From NCBI GenBank assembly GCA_013823985.1, contig PNNB01000044.1, positions 1-63,802 on the forward strand: a DNA stretch of 63,802 bases, written 5' to 3'. This document shows, one piece after another, positions 32,210-39,512 of this stretch. This DNA comes from Sphingopyxis sp. (lineage in GTDB: Bacteria > Pseudomonadota > Alphaproteobacteria > Sphingomonadales > Sphingomonadaceae). A model generated the notes under the pieces. The model ran no database searches. It was not told where the DNA came from and worked only from the letters and a program-made list of their open reading frames with translations. Both the position numbers and the translations under genes were made by a program. Positions within the stretch are counted from its first letter, which is position 1, and every line of letters starts with the position of its first letter.

Positions 32210-32584
32210 GTGAAGTTCACTATTGCAGTTCCAGAGAAGATTTCTACCAACAAGATATATGCTGGCGTCCATTGGTCAATTCGCAAACGCTTCGTCGATG
32301 ACATGCACTTGATGGTGCTCGCCAGCAAGATACCGAGATATGATGGACCGTTACCCGTCGAGTGTCGCTATCGCTTCCGCTTGAACGGACCGCTTCTCGA
32401 TAGTTCAAACACCACAGCCCTTGGCAAGATCACCGAGGACGGCTTGGTACGAGCTGGGGTGCTTGAAGACGACAACCCGAAGTTTGTGTCGTGGTTCTGT
32501 TGCAAGAGCGAGAAGGCGGGCAAGGGAGAGGAGGATACGGTGGAAGTGGAGTTCATCCCAGCTATGCGTCATTCCAATATTTGA
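32210..32584 (+). CDS. RusA-like Holliday junction resolvase
   Basis: 124 residues with GTG start. LDSSNTTALGKITEDGLVRA and VLEDDNPKFVSWF match the RusA core (acidic metal-binding residues and the DxL...DDN pattern). RusA cuts four-way junctions during phage recombination. The last 23 bp overlap the end of the CD-NTase gene on the other strand. Confidence 0.8.
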   Translation: MKFTIAVPEKISTNKIYAGVHWSIRKRFVDDMHLMVLASKIPRYDGPLPVECRYRFRLNGPLLDSSNTTALGKITEDGLVRAGVLEDDNPKFVSWFCCKSEKAGKGEEDTVEVEFIPAMRHSNI

Positions 32585-33452
32585 CGGCTGCGACACGGAA
32601 CTTGGTATAATCCGTTTCGTTCCAGCACACCGGATCACCAGCAAACAGCAGATAGTAGCGCTCATTTGCGCATACAAGCTTAGAATGTTCACATCCATCG
32701 AGCCAGTTTATGTAGTTCACGAAAGTTTGAGCGCGGCTATTAACGAAAAGCTGTGACGGTACGTTATACAACATACCTTCCAGAAAATATGAAGGAGCTA
32801 CGCCTTCAAGCAGGTAGCCATCGGCGATCATGGCGTTACGCATGTTTTTAAGTGTGCGGATTGACGGCTTGAACCGATAGCTAGTTTGTTGATGCTTAGA
32901 TGTGCTATTACCCATATGCTGCTTAGGATAATTGACAATCTTCTCACCCTTACTTGTCCAGAAGCAGATGCCTTCATTGAAGCGAGTGCCACCTAACATG
33001 TCGTATTTGTAATAAGCGCGGTGTTCAACGCACACGAGAACATCTACTTCGCGCCGTGAACCATTGCCTGGGACATAGATAGCTTTGCTCCCCGCCTTCA
33101 CGCCAGAACCAAACTTCGTAGTCAGCCAGTCCAAAACCTCAGCTTTGAAGTCGTTAAAAGAGTAAGTTCCGGGAACCCTATTTTGATTAAACAATGTTTG
33201 CTCATCAGTGTTCAGTCCGGAAATATCATGGTAGTAAATCGACGATAGGCGGATTACGATATCGACATCGCTATCAGCAAAAATGTTGGTGTCATTCCCG
33301 TAAGAGCCTTGCAGGAAGATATCAAAGGACTTGCTGGCAAAGGGTGCCCTCGCGTCTTGGAGTGCATTCCTGATTGTTTCGTAGGTGGCCGCTGACTGGA
33401 CTACTGAGCCTTGGTGCGACCACGTTTCGAGTTGGGTTTCCGAGATAGCCAT
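32562..33452 (-). CDS. CD-NTase (CBASS signalling nucleotidyltransferase)
   Basis: 296 residues. The nucleotidyltransferase core has LQGSYGNDTNIFADSDVDIV: GS at 49-50 and catalytic D62/D64, with a third acidic residue at D137 (RREVDVLVC). A helical substrate-binding part follows. Such cGAS/DncV-like enzymes make cyclic oligonucleotides when a phage attacks. The ATG overlaps the stop of the patatin gene (TAATG), so both are translated from one mRNA. The exact product is unknown. No Cap2/Cap3 accessory genes follow, which makes this a minimal (type I) system. Confidence 0.9.
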   Translation of the reverse strand: MAISETQLETWSHQGSVVQSAATYETIRNALQDARAPFASKSFDIFLQGSYGNDTNIFADSDVDIVIRLSSIYYHDISGLNTDEQTLFNQNRVPGTYSFNDFKAEVLDWLTTKFGSGVKAGSKAIYVPGNGSRREVDVLVCVEHRAYYKYDMLGGTRFNEGICFWTSKGEKIVNYPKQHMGNSTSKHQQTSYRFKPSIRTLKNMRNAMIADGYLLEGVAPSYFLEGMLYNVPSQLFVNSRAQTFVNYINWLDGCEHSKLVCANERYYLLFAGDPVCWNETDYTKFRVAAVKYWNDA

Positions 33453-34408
33453 TACACCCCCAACAGTTCTTTTATTTCAGGTTCAAACTTGGCGTATGAT
33501 TCCGCGCCACGGAGACGAATGAGCTTCAACTTGCTCAGATCGTGTTCGAACAAGTCGGTCGCCATATCCGGCTTTTCGAACGTCTCATTGATCCTCACCG
33601 TAGGAACGTGAGAAAACATGATACGGCGGAGCTGGTCCATCGAAGCCGTGTTGATTTCAAGTGTCTTTTGCAAAAGCTGGACGCTCACCAAGTAGCGCTT
33701 TGCCAGGCGCATCTTCCAGCCTGGCTTTGGTTCTGGATAGTTGCCAACGCCAACGCTGAGCACTCGAACATTTGCCGGTTCGAAGCCCAACGGTCCGATT
33801 GCATCTGCGATGGCGTACAGGGTGGGATTGTTGGCGCAATACCCGCCGTCAATCAGTTCAATGTCATCGCCATTGGCCGTCGTGACTACCTTGCGCTCGA
33901 AGAAAGGATAGGCGGAGCACGAAGCTTGAACCGCGTCAGCAAGCTTGCATCCAAACCCAGGCTTGAACGTGCCCACGCGCCCGTGAGCCTGTCCTACGCC
34001 GTTTTTGAATATCATAGGCGTCTCAAGCTGCCATTTGGTGGCAACGAGACCCACGCCTGTCCGCAGGTTTTCAAACCCCGCGTCACCGAACACGGCCTCA
34101 CCCGTAGCTGCCAGCGCCTTTGATTTATCCGCAGCCGACTTGGCTTGCATGATCGGCGGTACGTGCTTGACGTACAACTCGAAGATTTCTTGAACCGATT
34201 TTCCCTGCGCCAGCAAAGCGGCGATGATCGAACCTGTGCTCGTTCCGAAGATGAGCTGGAAGACCTCACACAGCGGTTTCCCTACGAGCGCTTCGACTTC
34301 ACGCAAAACGCCAAGCGTGTAAAACCCCTTCGCTCCCCCACCGTCTAGGCTGAGGATACGACATAGAGGTGGCATTGAGCCACTAGGCGCTTCGGAAACA
34401 TTGCTCAC
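33452..34408 (-). CDS. capV: Patatin-like phospholipase CBASS effector
   Basis: 318 residues. The patatin fold has LDGGGAKGF (oxyanion hole, 21-29), GTSTG with nucleophile Ser57, and LIDGGYCANNP with catalytic Asp187. In CBASS, CapV is switched on by the cyclic nucleotide and degrades the inner membrane, killing the infected cell. It is the first gene of a two-gene operon with the CD-NTase. GTG start; a weak extended -10 (TGtTATGTT, minus strand, 34415-34423) lies 6 nt upstream, as in the element's own genes. Confidence 0.9.
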   Translation of the reverse strand: MSNVSEAPSGSMPPLCRILSLDGGGAKGFYTLGVLREVEALVGKPLCEVFQLIFGTSTGSIIAALLAQGKSVQEIFELYVKHVPPIMQAKSAADKSKALAATGEAVFGDAGFENLRTGVGLVATKWQLETPMIFKNGVGQAHGRVGTFKPGFGCKLADAVQASCSAYPFFERKVVTTANGDDIELIDGGYCANNPTLYAIADAIGPLGFEPANVRVLSVGVGNYPEPKPGWKMRLAKRYLVSVQLLQKTLEINTASMDQLRRIMFSHVPTVRINETFEKPDMATDLFEHDLSKLKLIRLRGAESYAKFEPEIKELLGV

Positions 34409-34414
34409 TAGCGG

Positions 34415-34423
34415 AACATAACA
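34415..34423 (-). promoter_or_regulatory. Extended -10-like box, leaderless start of the CBASS operon
   Basis: TGt then TATGTT on the minus strand, 6 nt before the GTG. It is weaker than the structural-gene promoters (four of six consensus bases). Confidence 0.45.
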
Positions 34424-34499
34424 CCGAAGGTTTGACCCGCAAGAGGTTTGGTTATCCCCAATGTGTTGATAAGTCGGTACTACTCAGCCGTCTCGATCA

Positions 34500-34508
34500 T
34501 GATATAAT
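34500..34508 (+). promoter_or_regulatory. Extended -10 promoter with perfect TATAAT
   Basis: TGa then TATAAT, 8 nt before ATG 34517; divergent from the CBASS operon about 80 bp away. Confidence 0.65.
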
Positions 34509-34516
34509 TACAAGGC

Positions 34517-34630
34517 ATGTATCAAACACATCAATTGAATATTCTCACAGCTAACCCAACTCTTGGTACATGCACTTACCGATGGGTTGGCGTTGAGAGG
34601 ATTCAATGTCAAAGAGCACTCGTTTTTTAG
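34517..34630 (+). CDS. Possible leaderless 37-residue peptide
   Basis: MYQTHQLNILTANPTLGTCT... ending RALVF. It opens 8 nt after a perfect promoter, and its stop codon falls in the loop of a terminator (34611-34643). It may instead be a small noncoding RNA of about 130 nt. Its place right next to CBASS makes a regulatory role possible. Confidence 0.4.
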   Translation: MYQTHQLNILTANPTLGTCTYRWVGVERIQCQRALVF

Positions 34631-34643
34631 CGGGTGCTTTTTC
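34611..34643 (+). terminator. Terminator of the small unit beside CBASS
   Basis: Twelve-pair stem with two G-T pairs, 8-nt loop and T-run. Confidence 0.8.
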
Positions 34644-34833
34644 GTGTAGAGGGTAGTGTTTGTCGCACGTAAAAGAAGGCAAACGATATGGGAGGGCTGT
34701 TCTCAACTGTCGGGAATAATTCAACCAAAGATAAGGTAGAACTCACTATGCGGTTCACCTTCATAATTATCAAAAGCTTCTGCTATCACACAGAGGATAG
34801 GGAAAAGCTGTAACTCACTATCAAAAATAAGAC

Positions 34834-35073
34834 ATGGGATTACTAGATGACTTGGACATCATAGCCAAGCTACCAACCCGAGAGAGCCTGACGCGACAAG
34901 CTACTAGCATGATAAAGCGACGGCCAACGCGACGCGCAAACAAGAAGAAGAAACCCAAATCCGCAAAGTGGCTGAGAGAGTTTACCGAAGCGAAAAAGCA
35001 ACAAGCACTCATCAAGCAGCAATCGAAAGAGCGAGCCGAACACATTGCCAGCTTCAACCGTAACATTGCCTAG
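34834..35073 (+). CDS. Small very basic protein, 79 residues
   Basis: Acidic first 15 residues, then a dense Lys/Arg stretch (RRPTRRANKKKKPKSAKWLR) and a helical Gln/Lys tail. Probably binds nucleic acid. It precedes the 91-residue gene by 3 bp. No family. The 200 bp before it hold only a possible weak -10 (TATCAA). Confidence 0.5.
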   Translation: MGLLDDLDIIAKLPTRESLTRQATSMIKRRPTRRANKKKKPKSAKWLREFTEAKKQQALIKQQSKERAEHIASFNRNIA

Positions 35074-35076
35074 GTT

Positions 35077-35352
35077 ATGTCAGAAGAAACATCAGCACCA
35101 GTTTTCAAGAAAATTGAGCTGGACCTCTCTCGTTTTCGCGTTGGCGGCGAACCTGTCACACCTGAGTATGAGAACTACGTCCACCTGACCGCCAAGCTAA
35201 TCAAGCGGTCCTACATCGCCACTGCCAAGCTGGTAGAGCTCTGGCCCGTGGAGAAGATCATCCGGCGTTATGAAGAATGCACCAAGCACGCTGGCACGAT
35301 GCCAGGGGATGTAAAGTGGTGGTGGCTCAGGAAGAATGACCTCGCCCGATAG
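35077..35352 (+). CDS. Hypothetical protein, 91 residues
   Basis: MSEETSAPVFKKIELDLSRF..., then VHLTAKLIKRSYIATAKLVE; helical. It ends 2 bp before the convergent DUF262 gene. Unknown function. Confidence 0.5.
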   Translation: MSEETSAPVFKKIELDLSRFRVGGEPVTPEYENYVHLTAKLIKRSYIATAKLVELWPVEKIIRRYEECTKHAGTMPGDVKWWWLRKNDLAR

Positions 35353-35353
35353 C

Positions 35354-36442
35354 CTACTTCCCGCCCTTGCGCCGATTGTGCTCCAAGCAAAGCATCTGAC
35401 AATTCTCAGCCGTTGTTTTCCCACCCTCGTGCCAAGGCTTCACATGGTCAGCTTCCATCGCCTCAAGCTCGTATTGAGTGCCTGGACCGCATTCAGGGCA
35501 GATGCCTTTCTGCTTCTCATATGCTTCCCGTCGCATCGCCGGACTGAAAGCACGAATGCTCAGGTGCCTCTCTTTTCCATCAAGCAGGTACGCGTAGATC
35601 CCTTTTTTGCGCTCCACATCCTCATCAGCCATCAGCCGAGCAACCTCAGCATCGAGCCATTTGGAGTCGAGAGGCTTGTCTTTGAACTGGTTGTATAGCT
35701 CACCCCACGCGACCCCCTTCATCTCGCGACGGTAGGTGGGGAAGGTCGCTTCCACCCAAGCGATGACCGCTTGGAAATAGAGCCACAGCTCGTTGGCGTT
35801 CGTGTCGTGTTGGTGAAGAGCCATGTAGCCTTCGATATCGCCCTTATTGAGCCAGCTTATGGCCGTCTCAAGGAAGGCTTGGCGGTTTAGCTCACCATTC
35901 ACGTACCGACTGCCGATGCCATAGGCTGGGCAACCATTTTTGCTGAAATAGCGCTTAGCCTCAGTGACCCACGGTCCCGAATAGACCGCATTGCGAAGCT
36001 CTTGCGCGGTAAGCTGAGCGCCCGCGATGTTGATGGTCTCGAACCAGTCAAGCTTCTCGCTATCGGTTCCACTGCACTGGTAGATCATGAGCGGATAGCT
36101 AAGAAACTTCTCCTTTTCGTCCGGTTGGAGATTGTAAAAATAGCGCCCTTTGAAAGCGAAATCTCCGGCCTTGTACTGACAGATCGAGATGGTGCGCTGC
36201 TGACCGTCAATCACCTCGAAGTCGCCTTCATCACGGACTGCCCAATACATCACGTTCAGAGGAAAGCCTTTGAAGACAGTCTCGATAACCGCGTCGCGCT
36301 GCTTATCCTTGTAGACGAACTCACGCTGGTATGGAGGACGGATATCGAGCTTGCCCCCGTATCCCTTTACGCCACCCTCATCGTTGTCTTCATATTCGGC
36401 AACTAGGTCCCCGATTGTCATTTCCTGCAAATCGATTTTCAT
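35354..36442 (-). CDS. DUF262 protein with C-terminal HNH nuclease
   Basis: 362 residues. The N-terminal DUF262 (ParB/Srx-like, GmrS-type) part has RPPYQREFVY (36-44) and VIDGQQRTISI (78-88). In GmrSD-type systems this domain binds NTP and cleaves DNA or controls cleavage. The C-terminal 50 residues are an HNH nuclease: CPECGPGTQ, MEADHVKPWHEGG, NCQMLCLEHNRRKGG, with both Cys pairs and the His motif. It overlaps the methyltransferase gene by 4 bp (ATGA) and is translated after it. It is probably the restriction half of a modification-linked pair. Confidence 0.8.
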   Translation of the reverse strand: MKIDLQEMTIGDLVAEYEDNDEGGVKGYGGKLDIRPPYQREFVYKDKQRDAVIETVFKGFPLNVMYWAVRDEGDFEVIDGQQRTISICQYKAGDFAFKGRYFYNLQPDEKEKFLSYPLMIYQCSGTDSEKLDWFETINIAGAQLTAQELRNAVYSGPWVTEAKRYFSKNGCPAYGIGSRYVNGELNRQAFLETAISWLNKGDIEGYMALHQHDTNANELWLYFQAVIAWVEATFPTYRREMKGVAWGELYNQFKDKPLDSKWLDAEVARLMADEDVERKKGIYAYLLDGKERHLSIRAFSPAMRREAYEKQKGICPECGPGTQYELEAMEADHVKPWHEGGKTTAENCQMLCLEHNRRKGGK

Positions 36443-37527
36443 CCCGCTGCCCCTATCCGGCGAATGAACAAGCGCCGGTAAATACCCCTCACTGGATACC
36501 CTACGTCGAAGTGCGTCCCAGGGCCAAAGGTGTCTGTCCGCACAACACAGCCTAGTGTTCCAGTGTTAGATTTCTTGCGCACGCCATCTACGACGCGCTC
36601 TTTCTTCCCGTACTTTTTGGTCTTCGGGTAGTCGGCCCCACTAAGGCCCAAAATCTCAAACTGATCTGGGTTGTGCTTATCGAGAAATGTAAGCGGCACG
36701 CCCATCACGCCATCATAGTCCATGGGGATATCGGCCACCTTGGAGACTTCAATAGCGTCGTAGTTATCGTACGTGGGGTAATCGACTGGATTGTACTTTT
36801 TGTAGAGTATCAATTTCTCATGTCGCCGTGCCAAGTCGAGATTAGTGAACCAGCACGCGTTGCCCAAGCTCCGCCACTTTTGCCCTGTTTCATCTACCCA
36901 ATAGCGTGTTTCGCGAGGCGCGTAGCTATCCGGCACCCGAAAACGCATATCGCCACTGTTAGCACCCACCCAAAGCTTGTTGTCCTTGATGAGCTGAAAA
37001 ATATCTTTGTAGCTAATGGCGTTCTGATTCCCGACGATCACGAACTTTTTGTCCATATTAATTAGCTGAGCTACGTACTCACGAAAAAGCGAGAAGGGGG
37101 GATTTGTTACTACGATATCGGCTTGCTGCAACAAGGCGACGCTCTCAGGGCTTCGGAAATCTCCGTCTCCTTTAAGTGGTTTCATTCCAATCTCGGCAGG
37201 GTCCGGCACCATGTTGTGGTTTTTGTCGCCATTATATTCTAGGCAGACCGCCTGTTCGGAGTCATGCTTACTGAACAAATCGACAGCTTGATTTTTGTAG
37301 CAAGTAGCAATCAGCCGCTTGAGGCCAAGACGTTCAAAACTGTAGCTGAAAAAGTGAAAGAAATTGCTGATACGCGGATCGTCGCAGTTGCAGTAAACGA
37401 CCTTGCCCTCAAAGTGCTTCCGATAGTGTTTCAACTCGCGCTCGATATCCGACAGCTCTGTGTAGAACTCGTCTTCCTTCGCAATCTTTGCGCCCACCAA
37501 GCTACGATTAAGACTCTTACTGGCCAC
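36439..37527 (-). CDS. EcoRI-type adenine-specific DNA methyltransferase
   Basis: 362 residues, GTG start with TAGGGA 8 nt upstream. The family signature of the EcoRI methylases is seen: EDEFYTELSDIERELKHYRK, YCNCDDPRISNFF, and the catalytic NPPF (residues 142-145) in VVTNPPFSLFREYVAQL. It transfers a methyl group to adenine in DNA. It is translated with a DUF262-HNH protein rather than an EcoRI-like nuclease. The target sequence cannot be read from the gene. Confidence 0.85.
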   Translation of the reverse strand: MASKSLNRSLVGAKIAKEDEFYTELSDIERELKHYRKHFEGKVVYCNCDDPRISNFFHFFSYSFERLGLKRLIATCYKNQAVDLFSKHDSEQAVCLEYNGDKNHNMVPDPAEIGMKPLKGDGDFRSPESVALLQQADIVVTNPPFSLFREYVAQLINMDKKFVIVGNQNAISYKDIFQLIKDNKLWVGANSGDMRFRVPDSYAPRETRYWVDETGQKWRSLGNACWFTNLDLARRHEKLILYKKYNPVDYPTYDNYDAIEVSKVADIPMDYDGVMGVPLTFLDKHNPDQFEILGLSGADYPKTKKYGKKERVVDGVRKKSNTGTLGCVVRTDTFGPGTHFDVGYPVRGIYRRLFIRRIGAAG

Positions 37528-37595
37528 TAAAATTCCCTACTCTGAGCGCTACGAGTAAATAGATAGAGCTTCCCCGACCGCAGTCAATGAAAGCC

Positions 37596-38720
37596 TTAGC
37601 CGACGAGAAACGCTTCCCACTTCCCCATCAACTCCCGACGCTTCTCCAGCCGGTCGCTTCGCTGGTACGCCCCAACCACCCCGCTATCGACAGCATGGCC
37701 AAGGCACGCTTCCTTCGTCTCGTGGCTGGCGTCAGTGCATTCCTCAGCCCACGTCCGGAACGTAGCTCGCAACCCATGGGGCCGAGCCTCATAGCCGTTC
37801 TCTTTCATGAACTTTGACATCGCCATATCGCTCATCGCTTTGCCGGTAGCGGTAGGGAAGAGAAGACCCGATTTCCCTTCGATGATCGACAGCGCCTCAT
37901 CGGTAAGCGGGACACGATGCTCACGGCCAGTCTTGGTCCGTTCAGCAGGGATAATCCACACCCCGTCCTTAATCTCATCAGACGTGGCCAACCGCACTTC
38001 ACTGGTACGGGTGCAGGTGAGCATGAGGAAACGCAACGCCCGCGCCGAATCCGCTAACTTCCCTTTGAGCCATCCATAGAATTTCGGCGCATCGGCATAC
38101 GGCAGGGAAGGAATGTGCTGAGCGACATGCCGACGCTTGCCAAGGAGCGCCTTGGCCTTGAGTGTCGCTTGCAGGTCCACAGATAGCCCCAGCGCCGCCG
38201 CGTGCTGGAGCGTAAGGTTAAAGCGGTTCATTACCTTGCGAGCCACTTCCGGCTTCGTATGCCACAACGGTTCGAGCAATTTGACCAGCTCGTGTTGGTC
38301 CAGCTTCTCGATATGGAGCTTCCCAATCTTCGGAAAGACATGGACGTTCATAGGCGACATCCACCGACCCGCCTTACCATCGCCTTTGAGCTCCGCCTGT
38401 TTGGCCTGAAAACAGCCCTCCACGGCTTTTTTGACGGTGAGATGAGTGACAGAGACTTTTGCCCGCCTACGTTGCTCCAGCGGGTCCACAGCGTCTCTCA
38501 CAGCCTTCCTGGCATCCGCCGCCTTGGTTCTCGCCTCAGCAAGCGACACATCCGGCCAGCGTCCGAGCCCCATCTCTCTCCGCTTGCCTTGCATGACCAA
38601 GCGCAATACCCAGCTCCCACGAGCTTTGCCGGACTTCCATAGCCACAACCCTTGCCCGTCAGCATGTTTGCCAACTGGTAGGTTCTTAGCAGACAGAGCG
38701 GTGAGGGCGTTGGTTTTCAT
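37596..38720 (-). CDS. P4-type tyrosine integrase
   Basis: 374 residues from the ATG at 38720 (or 378 from 38732). The N-terminal arm-binding part (DUF4102 type) reads LPVGKHADGQGLWLWKSGKA. The core-binding domain follows, then the catalytic domain with Arg in TCTRTSEVRL, HGLRATFRTWAEE (HxxR) and the Tyr in VVGAYQRSD. All key residues appear present. It faces left with its start about 90-100 bp from a tRNA-3'-end-like site at 38819, the usual layout for this family. Confidence 0.95.
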   Translation of the reverse strand: MKTNALTALSAKNLPVGKHADGQGLWLWKSGKARGSWVLRLVMQGKRREMGLGRWPDVSLAEARTKAADARKAVRDAVDPLEQRRRAKVSVTHLTVKKAVEGCFQAKQAELKGDGKAGRWMSPMNVHVFPKIGKLHIEKLDQHELVKLLEPLWHTKPEVARKVMNRFNLTLQHAAALGLSVDLQATLKAKALLGKRRHVAQHIPSLPYADAPKFYGWLKGKLADSARALRFLMLTCTRTSEVRLATSDEIKDGVWIIPAERTKTGREHRVPLTDEALSIIEGKSGLLFPTATGKAMSDMAMSKFMKENGYEARPHGLRATFRTWAEECTDASHETKEACLGHAVDSGVVGAYQRSDRLEKRRELMGKWEAFLVG

Positions 38721-38818
38721 TCCACCCTTCATTCCACCTTTTGTGATGTGTTGTCTAGCACAATCATGCGTCGCTATGAGGATGGAAAACTAGTGACTTC
38801 CACACCTTACGGTTGATA

Positions 38819-38842
38819 TGGTGTCGCATGAGGACTCGAACC
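38819..38842 (-). other. Candidate attachment site: tRNA 3'-end-like fragment
   Basis: On the minus strand this reads GGTTCGAGTCCTCATGCGAC then ACCA: T-loop, 3' T-stem, acceptor strand and CCA end of a tRNA, most like a leucine tRNA of this lineage. The rest of a tRNA body is not recognisable to its right. It is about 90 bp from the integrase start. It could be the core of an att site whose partner lies outside the window. Confidence 0.5.
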
Positions 38843-39127
38843 GTGCCTCTTCTGGGCACCATTTCCCGTCCGACGGGGTGCTGATCACGACGAAGCATCC
38901 ATCAAGGTCTGATACCTGGAGACAGGCGGGTATCCCGGGCAGTTTGAGGTATTGGACGTTCATCCCGACGCATAGCGATTACCGATGTTTTCTGAGGATT
39001 TGGTGACGGGCCGCATTCGATTCCTGGCCGGGAGTGTCCAAACCGGCGCCGCGATAATGGTCGCGGCCGTTCGTTGCCGAACGATGCTTGTTTTCCCCTC
39101 ACCGCGCTGTTACAGGCGCGCCTCGTT
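38843..39127. other. Intergenic junction between element and chromosome
   Basis: No gene is seen in this stretch. Base composition rises from the element-like level on the left to the high-G+C chromosome on the right. It holds no clear inverted repeat or promoter. Confidence 0.4.
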
Positions 39128-39203
39128 GCCGCTTTAGCTCAGTTGGTAGAGCACATCATTCGTAATGATGGGGTCACAGGTTCGAGTCCTGTAAGCGGCA
39201 CCA
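39128..39203 (+). tRNA. tRNA-Thr (anticodon CGT)
   Basis: 76 nt with CCA encoded. Acceptor GCCGCTT pairs with AAGCGGC, the D-arm holds AGCTCAGTTGGTAGAGC, the anticodon stem CATCA/TGATG closes the loop TTCGTAA (anticodon 39161-39163), and the T-arm holds ACAGGTTCGAGTCCTGT. Reads ACG codons. It is intact and not interrupted by the element. Confidence 0.97.
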
Positions 39204-39512
39204 TTCTCCCAAATTATTGCTGGTATTGGTTCGCGCGTTGGCGCGGCAGCGCTGCCGGACGCTTTTGGCTTAGCAGCGGCGCGCACCATTTTCCGTGTGG
39301 CGCGATGTGCCACCCCTTGGCGCCGCAAGCGCGTCCGAGCGGCGCTTGGGACGCGGTTGGTGACGGGCAAAAGCGGTGGGATTTCACCTAGTTCGGCGAC
39401 CTGCTTTATGTGACCTAGTACGTTTGTCATTCTAGTGGGGCCTCGCCTTCGCTTCTAGGGTCCGCCGCGGGCGCCTTTGCCATCTGGCGGGCTGCGCGGG
39501 GAACGGACTATC
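39204..39512. other. Upstream region of the adhesin gene, no gene seen
   Basis: About 310 bp of high-G+C sequence between tRNA-Thr and the adhesin start. Reading frames here are shadows. No confident promoter is visible. Confidence 0.4.

Noticed and set aside
38819..38900. A complete tRNA-Leu or permuted tmRNA on the minus strand
   Set aside because: The T-loop to CCA end is clear, but the 5' T-stem does not pair well and no D-arm, anticodon arm or 5' acceptor strand could be fitted; no tmRNA tag frame was found nearby.
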